Shown one piece after another: positions 37,535 through 47,570 of a stretch of DNA of 64,000 nt. The stretch's first letter is position 1, and every line of letters begins with the position of its first letter. The notes beneath the pieces are model-generated. The model saw nothing but the letters and a program-made list of their open reading frames with translations, was not told the origin of the DNA and did no database searches. Made by a program: the position numbers and the translations under genes. The stretch spans positions 14,331,910-14,395,909 of the forward strand of contig NC_135212.1 of assembly GCF_052324685.1 (NCBI RefSeq), given 5' to 3'. This DNA comes from Brachyhypopomus gauderio. Lineage: Eukaryota > Chordata > Actinopteri > Gymnotiformes > Hypopomidae.

Positions 37535-40500
37535 GAATAACAGTGCGTACGTACACACACACACCGAATAACCGTGTGTAGGGGTGGGCGATATAATATT
37601 GTTCACAAAAATACCGGTACATTTCTTTATTCGATAGGATTTCGCTATATCGCGACATTATGACGTAAGGACGCAGGTTGTGCGTGCAGCGCGCAAAATA
37701 AACATGGCCAACAGCGGAGAGAGCAGCAGTGCTCACACTGTGAATGATTTAGTTCCTAAACGAGTAGCTACATCAGTAGTGTGGAAGTATTTCATGAACA
37801 GTTCACGTTAAAAGTTCACAATTTTAATTATGAACTAGTTCAAAGTTCAGTTCATTTTACTTTTTTTTCCAAATAATTCAGATATTCAAATACTTTTTTC
37901 ATGATTTGGCTGTTGCGCAATCAAGGGGCAGACACAAATGCGAAGTAGATTTTATTTCACATCTTACATCTGCAGACGACACGCGAGTGGACCGCGAATG
38001 ACGTGGCATGATGAATAGAGAACTAACGCTTAATACACTAAAAGGCAGCGGAAGTGACAAGGGCACAAAACTAGACCAAACAAGAGTACAACTAATTGTT
38101 ACATACACTGACATGAACAAACACACGGGAAGCAAGTAACGGCCATACATGAACATGAAGTCTAGCAGAATATACATGTATTGCCAGGCACAATATCACA
38201 ATAACACGGAGACCAAACATGAACTGAAAACCTAAAACACTACGAACCTGAAAATGGAACAGAGACTTTAACCATACACAAACACGAAGCTAATCAAAAC
38301 CACGAATCACAGATAAGGCGTGAATACCGTGCACACCCAACTAGGAAATAAAGAAACGACAATGATCCCCGAAGGTATAGTCTGGACATAGGCTATATAT
38401 TCACACCAACTAGGAGATAAAGAAACGACAATGATCCCTGAAGGTATAGTCTGGACTAGGGTTGCAGCGGTAACCGGTTTCACGGTATACCACGGTATTA
38501 AAATGCACGGTTATCATACCGTGTGCGTCTGCTTATTACCGGTAAAAAGCAAGCCAGCGGAAAAACTGACCCGCGCATGCGCAACTCCGCTCCGGTTCAG
38601 CTACTCAGCACACAGCGGTGAGAATGACAGAAAGTGCATCAGACTTAACAAATGTTTAATAAAAAAAAAAAGCTAAACTAAAATCAGCGGCGAAAATGAC
38701 GTTGGCTCCACCCGTGCGCGAGGGTCTCGCGCGCTGTCGATTCGCGAGGTCGTACACTATGCGCGCCGCGCCTCAGCGCAATGAACAAAGTCATGTTTGC
38801 AGGGTTCATACACCTTTATAAGGTGGAATTAAAGCACTTGTACATAACTTTAAAGGTCCGTTTCAATATTTCCCAACACTTAAGTTAAATATTTATACAT
38901 ATACTCGAAATGATTAGCTTTTTCATCACATTATTTAATGGTTGTTTATTTTCAAAACGACCAATCTTAACGTCTACACGTTCTCTCATTTTTCGTCCGG
39001 GAATTACAAGAGGCTCGTATTTGTTAACGTAATGCAAGAGAACTGTGCGGAGTCGCGCGCTACGGTCACTAGTGAAAGTATAATTCTAGCTTTTTATGGT
39101 CCTTGCTTTCACTGGATGTGAAAGACGCCATTAATTTACATGCGTTCATTTTCAAATTCTAACGTGTCTGTTTTTCATATGTTAAAACCAGACTCTGTGT
39201 GAACGCCTTAAAATAGAAATCTCTATTCTGACGGTCATGTCAGAAATAAATCCTCTCTTTCTGCAGTATCTGGTTATATTCTAACTTGGCAGTACAACGG
39301 ACGTTTACAACAGTTGTTGATCAGACACTGACCCAGGCTGAGTTTATCAGATACTAAATAATTTAAACTTAAATAATTGTACTGAAATCCATGATTTAGG
39401 TTTCTCTAATTTTGCAGTATTTATATAAACATGTTTACAGCTTTTTTTTTTTTTTTAAAGGAGACATTTTGTATAGCTACAATAGTTCCAGGTTTCTACA
39501 ATAAATAGTTAATTGAACAAAAAAACTTGTAATTTCTTTAAGGGTCAGTGTATCTTTTAATAATATACAAACTAACTGTGATACCGTGATAACCGTGATA
39601 CCGCGGTATTTTCTGAGACGGTTATCATACCGTGAAAATCTCATACCGTTGCAACCCTAGTCTGGACATATACACACCAACTAGGAGATAAAGAAACGAC
39701 AATGATCCCTCAAGGTATAGTCTGGACATAGGCAATACACACACACTTGTAAAACTAAGACGAGCTAACACGGAACAGCTGAAACAGAGGGGCGGAACAA
39801 GAACAAGGAAAACATAAAAACGATGTGACTAAAAGGGGGCGGAGCCAGACGTGACAAGTACAAGCTAGAAATCACTATACGTTCTTATACGTGCTATGCC
39901 TACCCCGCTCTGCTGCAATTCATCACGGGTAACGTCGTGCGGAAGCCAGTATGTTATTAACTAGCCAGTATGTTAACTATTCTCATGCGGACACTACGTT
40001 GCCCACAATGCATTGCGCACACAACATCAAAACCATTTCTGTCTGGTGATGCATGATTTAAGCGGCACCAGCGAGAATACAGGAGGGAGGAAATTTCTCT
40101 CGTTGCGTTTCAAAAGAGAAAACAGATGTCACTCAGTTTTCAATGGAAACAAATTCCAACGTTCATTTACAGTGATGTCTACCGTTCATGACACATAATG
40201 TGAACTAATTCACGTTCAAGTTATTAAAAAATGTGTTTTGTTCAGTTCAACGTTCACGAAAAAATGAGCGTGTTCAATGAACGCGTTCTTTTGAACTCGC
40301 ACAACACTGTGAATAGTGAATTTACTTGAGTTTCTATTTTACCAACTTCCGCCCTGTCCTGCCTCTCTTCTTCGCGCAACTCATTTGGGACGTAGACTTG
40401 ACTTATTACTGCCTCTTTGTTATGACCTTTTGGGAAGAAAAAATATCGAGATATATATCGTATATCGCCATTCAGCTAAAAAATATCGAGATATTATTTT

Positions 40501-42351
40501 TGCTCCATATCGCCCAGCCTTAACCGTGCGTACACACACACGCCGAATAACCACCGTGTGTACGTACACACACACACACCGAATAACCACCGTGTGTACG
40601 TACACACACACACACCGAATAACCACCGTGTGTACGTACACACACACACACCGAATAACCACCGTGTGTACGTACACACACACACACACACACACACCGA
40701 ATAACCGTGTGTACGTACACACACACACACACACACACCGAATAACCGTGTGTACGTACACACACACACACCGAATAACCGTGTGTACGTACACACACAC
40801 ACACCGAATAACCGTGTGTACGTACACACACACACACCGAATAACCGTGTGTACGTACACACACACACACCGAATAACCGTGTGTACGTACACACACACA
40901 CACAGAATAACCGTGTGTACGTACACACACACACACAGAATAACCGTGTGTACGTACACACACACACACAGAATAACCGTGTGTACGTACACACACACAC
41001 ACAGAATAACCGTGTGTACGTACACACACACACACACACAGAATAACCGTGTGTACGTACACACACACACACACACAGAATAACCGTGTGTACGTACACA
41101 CACACACACACACAGAATAACCGTGTGTACGTACACACACACACACACACACACAGAATAACCGTGTGTACGTACACACACACACACACACACACACAGA
41201 ATAACCGTGTGTACGTACACACACACACACACACACACAGAATAACCGTGTGTACGTACACACACACACACACACAGAATAACCGTGTGTACGTACACAC
41301 ACACACACACACAGAATAACCGTGTGTACGTACACACACACACACACACAGAATAACCGTGTGTACGTACACACACACACACACACACCGAATAACCGTG
41401 TGTACGTACACACACACACACACACACCGAATAACCGTGTGTACGTACACACACACACACACACACCGAATAACCGTGTGTACGTACACACACACACACA
41501 CACACACACCGAATAACCGTGTGTACGTACACACACACACACACACACCGAATAACCGTGTGTACGTACACACACACACACAGAATAACCGTGTGTACGT
41601 ACACACACACACACAGAATAACCGTGTGTACGTACACACACACACACACACACAGAATAACCGTGTGTACGTACACACACACACACACACAGAATAACCG
41701 TGTGTACGTACACACACACACACACACAGAATAACCGTGTGTACGTACACACACACACACAGAATAACCGTGTGTACGTACACACACACACACACACACA
41801 GAATAACCGTGTGTACGTACACACACACACACACACAGAATAACCGTGTGTACGTACACACACACACACACACAGAATAACCGTGTGTACGTACACACAC
41901 ACACACACACAGAATAACCGTGTGTACGTACACACACACACACACACAGAATAACCGTGTGTACGTACACACACACACACACACAGAATAACCGTGTGTA
42001 CGTACACACACACACACACACAGAATAACCGTGTGTACGTACACACACACACACACACACACAGAATAACCGTGTGTACGTACACACACACACACACACA
42101 CACAGAATAACCGTGTGTACGTACACACACACACACACACACAGAATAACCGTGTGTACGTACACACACACACACACACAGAATAACCGTGTGTACGTAC
42201 ACACACACACACACACACAGAATAACCGTGTGTACGTACACACACACACACACACAGAATAACCGTGTGTACGTACACACACACACACACACACACAGAA
42301 TAACCGTGTGTACGTACACACACACACACACACACAGAATAACCGTGTGTA

Positions 42352-42402
<51 letters not shown>

Positions 42403-42822
42403 TAACCGTGTGTACGTACACACACACACACACACACACACCGAATAACCGTGTGTACGTACACACACACACACACCGAATAACCGTGTGTACGTACACA
42501 CACACACACACACCGAATAACCGTGTGTACGTACACACACACACACACACCGAATAACCGTGTGTACGTACACACACACACACACACACACACCGAATAA
42601 CCGTGTGTACGTACACACACACACACACACACCGAATAACCGTGTGTACATAAACACATACATATACACATATAACAAATATCTGTACATATCTTTAGCG
42701 AGCCTGGCTAGAAAGTCAAACGTAAACTGCATTTTCCTCCTTACACAGACACGTTATCCTCCGTTATGTTTAAATAATCGACCTCAGCTCCGTATGGACA
42801 TTAAGACGGTAGTTACCTGCAT
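23790..42822 (-). CDS. aurkb: Aurora kinase B (nine coding exons)
   Basis: Exons 5' to 3' on the minus strand: 42817-42822, 36773-36811, 36486-36549, 36298-36328, 35905-36093, 25217-25355, 24858-25006, 24501-24675, 23790-23972. These total 975 nt, or 324 residues plus a stop, with every junction in phase. The serine/threonine kinase is the catalytic core of the chromosomal passenger complex at centromeres and the midzone. Visible features are the short N-tail MQNKENRDP, glycine loop GKGKFG (61-66), ATP lysine in VALK (83), HRDIKPEN (175-182), [10 protein letters not shown] (195-204), activation threonine in RRRTMCGT (209) and C-terminal [13 protein letters not shown]. The motif order and tail favour AURKB over AURKA. 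Introns 1 and 5 are swollen by repeats. Confidence 0.95.
24478..24500. repeat. (CA)n microsatellite at an AURKB donor
   Basis: This tract lies directly next to the donor of exon 24501-24675 (AAG|GTGTGT on the minus strand), so the donor sequence is itself repeat-derived. Confidence 0.85.
25013..25084. repeat. (CA)n microsatellite before AURKB exon 7
   Basis: About 34 CA dinucleotides, read as GU in the transcript, sit just upstream of the acceptor GTACACAG at 25007-25008. Confidence 0.92.
25728..25850. mobile_element. hAT-type terminal fragment inside Harbinger
   Basis: The sequence caggggtactcaactggcgg followed by accgcggtccggatccggac is a recognisable hAT terminus. A matching right end was not found, so this is a fragment or a heavily deleted copy. 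Confidence 0.45.
25930..26500. mobile_element. MITE family, copy 1 of 4
   Basis: The stretch gcagggttcatacacctttataagg...tttggaaagtgc-like region plus cccctgttttgaggggtgtttc recurs at 34035-34320 (opposite strand), 35440-35660 and 38690-39070. There is no coding sense. An 18-base C-run is embedded at 26469-26486. Confidence 0.6.
27596..28510 (+). mobile_element. L2-type LINE 3' fragment
   Basis: The C-terminal part of an L2 reverse transcriptase protein lies in two frames (27615-27960, [20 protein letters not shown]; 27976-28239, [18 protein letters not shown]). It is followed by the family 3' tail gaaaggtgctatacaaataa and an (ATT)n run. It interrupts the Harbinger transposase after VIDGTH. 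The same tail occurs at about 52830-52905 and, on the other strand, at 50320-50360. Confidence 0.88.
28958..30556. mobile_element. hAT element with 8-bp target duplication
   Basis: The ends are cagtggcggacgaagtac (28958) and ...gttactgtccaccactg (30556). They are flanked by aaccaggg at 28950-28957 and 30557-30564. On the minus strand at about 30147-30252 is a BED-finger type start ([13 protein letters not shown]), a relic of a transposase or host-like exon. A further repeat (cagggttgccaactctcacg, from about 29490) is nested inside and recurs near 53850-54240. Confidence 0.88.
30659..33569 (+). mobile_element. Full-length hAT element with nearly intact transposase
   Basis: The terminal repeats are tagggatgcaccgatcca (30659) and tggatcggtgcatctcta (33569). 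A perfect 8-bp duplication, ataataac, flanks it at 30651-30658 and 33570-33577. It is 2.9 kb long and inserted in the Harbinger transposase frame. It is the youngest-looking layer of the nest. Confidence 0.95.
30880..32932 (+). pseudogene. hAT transposase (BED finger, hATC dimerisation domain) with a few lesions
   Basis: The first 359 codons (30880-31959) carry a BED zinc finger (CNICKRQ ... [10 protein letters not shown]) and the catalytic core. A single TAG at 31957-31959 interrupts [13 protein letters not shown]. The frame shifts near 32120 and continues to LDPRYKDR, followed by a GTATGA donor at about 32214. It resumes after a TTTCAG acceptor at about 32407. The hATC motif [22 protein letters not shown] is near 32810-32875. 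A last frameshift alters the C-terminus. It reads as a recently active copy with about three inactivating changes. Confidence 0.88.
33743..33778. repeat. Poly(C) tract, 36 bases
   Basis: This uninterrupted C-run lies just after the Harbinger transposase stop codon. Similar long G or C runs occur at 25577-25596, 26469-26486, 50095-50113, 53884-53900 and 54279-54295. Confidence 0.9.
34035..34320. mobile_element. MITE family, copy 2 (opposite strand)
   Basis: The stretch caaaaaaaaaggggaggaac...aattttaatgttgctttg is the reverse complement of the corresponding part of copy 1 near 26345-26480. The outer sequence tttatacttttgcgagtgac looks like its terminus. Confidence 0.6.
35440..35660. mobile_element. 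MITE family, copy 3
   Basis: It shares ttttcaaacctggaacacaa, cccctgtttttgaggggtgt and the terminal tcagacgcaaaagtataa with the other copies. It lies in the right-hand remainder of the outer hAT-like element. Confidence 0.55.
38335..39730. repeat. Interrupted tandem repeat of about 66 bp
   Basis: The unit accaactaggagataaagaa...tatagtctggacata occurs at about 38338-38393, 38405-38456 and 39676-39730. The last two copies are separated by the MITE at 38457-39659. Confidence 0.75.
38457..39659. mobile_element. Third-level nested hAT-type element with target duplication
   Basis: The ends are tagggttgcagcggtaacc (38457) and ...ataccgttgcaacccta (39659). They are flanked by gtctggac at 38449-38456 and 39660-39667. 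It contains MITE family copy 4 (38690-39070). No coding sequence is present. Confidence 0.88.
42817..42822 (-). CDS. aurkb: AURKB first coding exon part (Met-Gln only)
   Basis: ATGCAG followed by the donor GTAACT supplies only Met-Gln. The next exon, 36773-36811, begins AACAAGGAGAAC (Asn-Lys-Glu-Asn) in phase 0, giving the MQNKEN start expected for fish AURKB. The 5' untranslated part continues to the right, to an unknown start in the CpG-rich stretch before 43060. Confidence 0.82.
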
Positions 42823-42886
42823 GTTTCAATAAGGAGGAAGCGAATAAAACACGAACCGCGTTAACCGCCCAATGTCCTCACAGCGG

Positions 42887-43060
42887 TTTAAATTAAACCG
42901 ACCCGCTCTACCGTTGGCTCGTCTCTTCTTCTGCGGCTCCACCACCGCCGTTGTACCGCCACCTAGCGGTGTCCCGCCACCGCCGTTATACCGCCACCTA
43001 GCGGCGCCCCGCCACCGCCGTTATACCGCCACCTAGCGGCTCCATCCGGTCGGGCGACGT
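42887..43060 (-). promoter_or_regulatory. Probable AURKB promoter / 5' UTR region with 36-bp repeat
   Basis: About three copies of a CpG-rich 35-36 bp unit (ccaccgccgttataccgcca, then cctagcgg) cover 42939-43041, directly upstream of the ATG. A TTTAAA within aaccgctg context at 42887-42892 resembles a cell-cycle CHR element, as seen in mitotic kinase promoters. The transcription start itself cannot be read from sequence. Confidence 0.4.
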
Positions 43061-43301
43061 GCGCGCTGTTTTTCGGTCATATGATGAAAGGCAAAGAATG
43101 TAGAATAAAACTCGATTTCAGCAGCAACGAAGGAACATTATTACTGTTGTTTCACATCCGTCTGTTTGTTCTGTGTGCCACTGCTTTTATGCCTGACAGA
43201 CCTAAAAAGCTTTAGTTTTGAGATTATCAGTCATAGATAAGAAAACTGCATATATCAATATTCACAAATGACAAACTCTCAAATAAAGCTTACAAAAAGT
43301 T

Positions 43302-43307
43302 TTTATT
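43302..43307 (-). terminator. TMEM107 polyadenylation signal
   Basis: AATAAA on the minus strand lies about 330 nt past the TMEM107 stop and only about 250 bp from the AURKB 5' region. Confidence 0.55.
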
Positions 43308-43631
43308 CATCATTATTTACATTGTGAGGTTCTCTGCACTTTAATATTAAAAGAGTAACAGCTCAACATCTGGTTTCCTCAGCATCCATGACACTCCTCA
43401 GACCACTTTTTCTTACATAAGTAAAATATGAAGAACAAATTATGCAGATAATTTGACTGACACTGGTTTAGTTCAGATAGCACTTCATTTTCACAAGATA
43501 AAGACAACCTCTGAGCAGAGGACTCTGGAAAACTCAATGTGTGGCTTTGCTCTGGAAAAAGGAAGCGTGTCTGTGTCAGGATGTGTGCTGCCGTCAGCAT
43601 CTTAGACACGTGAGGTGAAGAACATTCAGAT

Positions 43632-45609
43632 TCACATCGGCTTCTTCTTCAGATGGAACACAGCGACCATCTGAGCCATCTCACAAAGTGTAGGAAGCAC
43701 ACTGACAAAGAGACACAGAAATACATTTCATTACATCTTACCACTTCTGCACACACAAAGCACCCATGTGAATTTGTAACCTATCTGATGATGGCATTTT
43801 TACTGTGTATGAAACATTGTGTTCTGTGCATAATTTGGTATACTATGTGTTAATATGCAGATTTAGAAGCAGCTTTTGTCACTCGTGAGTAGTTCAAAAG
43901 CATTCAATGAAATGAAATGCAGAATCAATTTGTTTGTATAAAGTGTTTAAAATGAATAGGCTGAAGTGAGCAGGTGTCTGAGGTGAGAACACAGGTGGCA
44001 CACCTGTATAAGACCAGCAGAGAAAGGTTAAAGGTCACATCAGTGATTGTGCGGTTTTGTTTAAGTGAACTGAAGGTGAAGGCGTGATGGAGTGATGGAG
44101 TATCTGAAAGGTGTATTCAGTGTCTGTGGATGAGGAGAGCTCAGACTGGTTGGGGTAATACACCAGAACGGTGGAGCAGTTGAGGTGTTTGGTGTTTCTG
44201 CTGCGTGGAGGACTGGGCAGCTGAGTGGGGTGTTGTGTCGTGTCATTGTGTAATATGGCAGATCCAGATGGAACTGGTGACACTGGGCAAGCACCAGTAA
44301 TACCAGTGAGGCTGGGTGTGGTCTTAGTCACCATGGAGACCAGTGTGAGTTTACATTCAGAGAGGTGTATATGATCAGTTTAAAGTGAGGTGGTGGTGCT
44401 GGGGCACCAGACCCGACTGTTGGTCCTTCCTGAGATGTTGTGGGCTAAATTCAGGTAGCAGAGCATCACTGACCTGCAGGGGGCGAACACGAGCCAGTAG
44501 GTCCAACACTCCCACTGCTGGCAAACAAAGAAGGACAGACTGACAGCCGCACTGCAGTGTGCTGCCACAGCTGCTGGATGGTCAGGAGAAGGAACTTCAC
44601 AGAACTTGATGGTATCTGGGATCTCAGTGGCTGTGTTCGAAATAGCCTACTACATACTACTGGTGTACTGCTTGGGCCCCAAATCACTATGCAGTATGCG
44701 AAAATAGTTTTTTTTTTCCCCCCAGTATTCAAAACATCCCCGTATGATACTACTTCCGCAAAATATTCCAGTACGCGAACAGAGCTATCTTCATGGTGTA
44801 CTGCATCCCATCATGTAACGCTACGTTCACATGACCCCATAGTATGTTTTGAGTTTGTCGCATACTGGAAACTGTACTGCATACTACCACGAGGACCAGT
44901 ATGCAGTATCCAGTATATACTGAGTGCAGTATGCAGTATCCAGTATGTAGTAGGCTATTTCACAGACAGTGTCATCTTACACCGCTCATGAAAACATGAT
45001 GTCTTGTGAAATGTTTCACATATATTTTAAACCAAGGGCATGTCGGTATACAAGGCAGTCCAGGCAGAGAAGACATTAGTTCTGTGCAACAGCTTGGCTA
45101 ATGTGACGGCACATGTAATTAACGCTGCATGAAGGAGTTTGTACTAACTTCTGATACGTGTGTAGTCAGCAGTTAAAAGGATACACAGGAGGCTTTGGTT
45201 ACTGTTGAACATAGACGCTCCAGAGAAGAATCCAACCAGCTCAACAAGAAACAGACATACAGTTACAGAGAGACCAATAACAAGCCTGGGAGGGAGGGAG
45301 GGAGAGAGAGAGATGAGACCACTCACTCACTAACTAACATGAGCAAGTGGAGTAAAGCTGCATTGTGTACCGCTTGTCCTCTGTCCTGTACTGGTCCTCT
45401 GTGAAGTCCTGCGGCAGACACGCTCTGACGTTGTTGTCCTGCAACAGCAGACACATGTCAACGCCAGGCTACACCGGGCTACCGCGCATGCGCACGCACA
45501 CCCCAGGCAGAAGGCCGCTTACCCGCGACCAGAAGACGGTGATGACGATGACGAGGTGCGCGGCGAGCGTCAGAAACCGGGCCGGAACCAGGCTGCGTGT
45601 GGCCGCCAT
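43632..45609 (-). CDS. tmem107: TMEM107, transmembrane protein 107 (five exons)
   Basis: Exons on the minus strand: 45523-45609, 45371-45438, 45185-45285, 44474-44570, 43632-43701. They total 423 nt, 140 residues plus a stop, the same length as the human protein. It starts MAATRSLVPARFLTL and ends HLKKKPM. Four hydrophobic helices are visible: LTLAAHLVIVITVF, LVIGLSVTVCLFLVELVGF, HCSAAVSLSFFV...YWLVFAPC and LPTLCEMAQMVAVF. The protein belongs to the MKS module of the ciliary transition zone and helps gate ciliary membrane composition. For exon 4 the second of two adjacent AG acceptors (CAGCAG) was chosen because it restores the human length. Using the first would add one residue. Confidence 0.94.
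44631..44968. mobile_element. MITE in TMEM107 intron 3
   Basis: The inverted ends gaaatagcctactacatact (left) and agtatgtagtaggctatttc (right) bound about 340 bp containing several cagtatgcagtatccagtat repeats and no coding sense. This terminal sequence is common in fish non-autonomous DNA elements. Confidence 0.75.
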
Positions 45610-46600
45610 CGCACAGCCGCCACCACGGGCCAAACCGGGCGACGCGGCCCGATAACATACACGAGTCTACGACACTCTGGATCCGGAAGTCGTTGTTGGT
45701 GACTTGAAGTTAGTTTTACCTACTCACGCTTTCAAAGTTAACCAGCTAACTACTTCAGTTTTAATACACACGTATGCAGCGTTTAAGCAGTTTTGAAACA
45801 CACAACATTTCCAATGTTAGATATAATTAAGAATATCCAAAGCAGCGCCACAAAATGCCCCGGATTAATCGCCAGAAGCGTCCGCGCCTCCGCGTTACTA
45901 CGGTAACCTCTTCTTCACCGTCGTTTGTATAAGCGGCTTAAACAGCGCCACCGTCTGGGCTGGAGGACGGAGCAGAAACGCCTGTAAACAATTCTGCAGG
46001 AAAGACCTCTATTAAATAATTCATTATTTTCCGAAAAGGTATTTGCAGAATAAGTAACTCTTATAAATAAATTACTCTTATACGATTCTAGAATGATGAA
46101 GAATAGTTATTTGTCATCCTCTTGAAAAAAAATCTCACATCATTGTTTTTTAGCCCATTAGTTTTATTATGTGCAAAATGTGCAATATCCAAAACAAATA
46201 ATTATCATAATAATAGAGACATTCTAGGATTTTGGTACATTTCAGGGGTGGTCACTTCTGAAAATTTGATCTTCAATTTGATCATTTTTAGTCATATATT
46301 TATTAGCTACAGGTTATAGACTATCAAAAAGTTTGATTCGCCAAGCTCAGGTATGGAAGCAGTTTTTTTATTAGATGTAAGTTGGTATGCAATATATTTG
46401 GTGCAACCCTGTTTCCAATACTTAAAATCCTGTAAAAAATTATATTTTAAAATATTTTTTGCAAATTTTTGTAAAGCATGTAAAGAAAGACATATACAAA
46501 TGAATTATCTGATTTCAGGTAATTACTGGTTTCCTTACATTTTATTGACTTTCAAAGTCTTTCTTAACTGAAATGTCAAAATTCGTTTTTAGTTTTATTT
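45610..46600. other. Upstream region of TMEM107 and AT-rich intergenic DNA
   Basis: The first approximately 330 bp are moderately CpG-rich and probably hold the TMEM107 promoter. The rest is AT-rich with no gene, RNA or repeat that I can support. Confidence 0.4.
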
Positions 46601-46624
46601 TCAGATATTTGCTGAACTGTACAT

Positions 46625-46936
46625 TGTGACGGGCAGGGTGAGCGAAATAAAATGGAAGCGATCACGGCAAGTCTCAGGGAAAATGGATGGTTTAATAGAG
46701 AAAGTGCGCAAACCAACAACCCATGACATGATCCAAAGGATCATGTATATCCGATAAGGATATAATAACCAGCGGTCAACTGGTACAAAGACAAGACCTA
46801 TATAGGTAAACAAACGACCCTCAGGTGAGACGGATCACGGGCTCCGCCCACCTGAGGGACGAACACAACACAACAATACAGGACATCTGCCGCTGTAGAC
46901 GGGGGCGACCAGTAGGGGGCCCGCCGTACCGTGACA
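46625..46936. mobile_element. LTR-like insertion (solo LTR) with 5-bp target duplication
   Basis: A 312-bp segment starts TGTGACGGG and ends CCGTGACA. It is flanked by tacat at 46620-46624 and 46937-46941. A TG...CA border with a 5-bp duplication and no coding content fits a solo LTR of a Gypsy-type element. Family assignment is not possible from this alone. Confidence 0.6.
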
Positions 46937-46941
46937 TACAT

Positions 46942-47570
46942 AGAATGAATGATTCAAACTATTTAAAGGGCAGTGGTATCAATATTTGCAAGATAAGGAT
47001 ATTATACAACATTATTTTAGTTAAAAATGTTACAGCAACAGGGTTGAAGTTGAGTAACAGGGTTGCGGGGGTTGAATGGAATATAAGCCCATTACACAGA
47101 ATTGAAATGCTTTTTTTACTTTTTTATTCACCAAACGTCCGTGAAGACACAACAAGTAGGAATGTGATTCATCAATGTAGTATCAATAGAACAGTACTTA
47201 GCTTTTTGTATTTAATTTTAGATTGAACTCAACAGGTATGTGGTTTTATACCTCTTCTTTTAAACATTTTCACCAAAATTGAGCATGAACTATACAAAAT
47301 GGAATTCATTAATGTAACTCATCAATGTAATATCATCAAGAACAGTACAAAGATTGTATAAAGATCAGTCTGTTATCATTTTATACTGAAGTCAATAGTC
47401 ACGAGGTTTAAAACCTCTTTTTAAAATCTTTTCATCAAAATTGAACATGAATTATAAAAATTGAACACTGGATTTTTTAAAATAAATGAACATGAACACA
47501 TGGCCACAAAGTGACCCACTGGAGCCTAAGCCTAAACATGAACACATTGGATTTTAGTTCACAACATGTC
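46942..47570. other. AT-rich DNA with an imperfect tandem duplication
   Basis: A segment of about 172 bp around 47225-47300 recurs diverged around 47400-47470 (caccaaaattgagcatgaac vs catcaaaattgaacatgaat). The motif taacagggttgc near 47056 recurs near 48527. It may be the flank of the unidentified element that carries the broken gene to the right. Confidence 0.4.

Larger units (their letters stand above)
37773..40312. mobile_element. Second-level nested element
   Basis: The left side (cagtagtgtggaagtatttc, then gttcacgttaaaagttcac) and right side (gaactaattcacgttcaagt, then ttgaactcgcacaacactg) are roughly inverted relative to each other. Target duplications are not clear, so the limits are approximate. 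Confidence 0.5.
37579..40522. mobile_element. hAT-like element inserted in the CA array
   Basis: The ends are taggggtgggcgatataata (37579) and ...ccatatcgcccagcctta (40522). Flanking 8-mers are accgtgtg (37571-37578) and accgtgcg (40523-40530), a target duplication with one mismatch inside the array spacer. No transposase is visible, and most of its length is made of nested elements. Confidence 0.85.
37018..42645. repeat. Giant CA array with CGAATAACCGTGTGTACGTA spacers in AURKB intron 1
   Basis: CA runs of 5-20 dinucleotides alternate with a conserved 18-20 bp spacer (gaacaaccgtgcgtacgtac on the left, gaataaccgtgtgtacgtac on the right). There are many tens of units. The array is interrupted once, at 37579-40522, by a transposon. 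Excluding that, it spans about 2.7 kb of almost pure alternating purine-pyrimidine. Very long Val-Cys or Thr-His open frames here are not genes. Confidence 0.95.

Noticed and set aside
37018-42645. Regularly spaced direct repeats resembling a CRISPR array
   Set aside because: The spacers are CA runs rather than unique sequence, the setting is a vertebrate intron, and no cas genes are present.
40420-42732. Minus-strand open frames of 700-770 codons made of Val-Cys/Thr-His repeats
   Set aside because: They are by-products of the CA array. All three frames are open and the peptides are pure low complexity.
43302-43631. Possible U8 (SNORD118) snoRNA in the TMEM107 3' region, as in mammals
   Set aside because: No box C/D pair or U8-like 5' sequence was seen on either strand.
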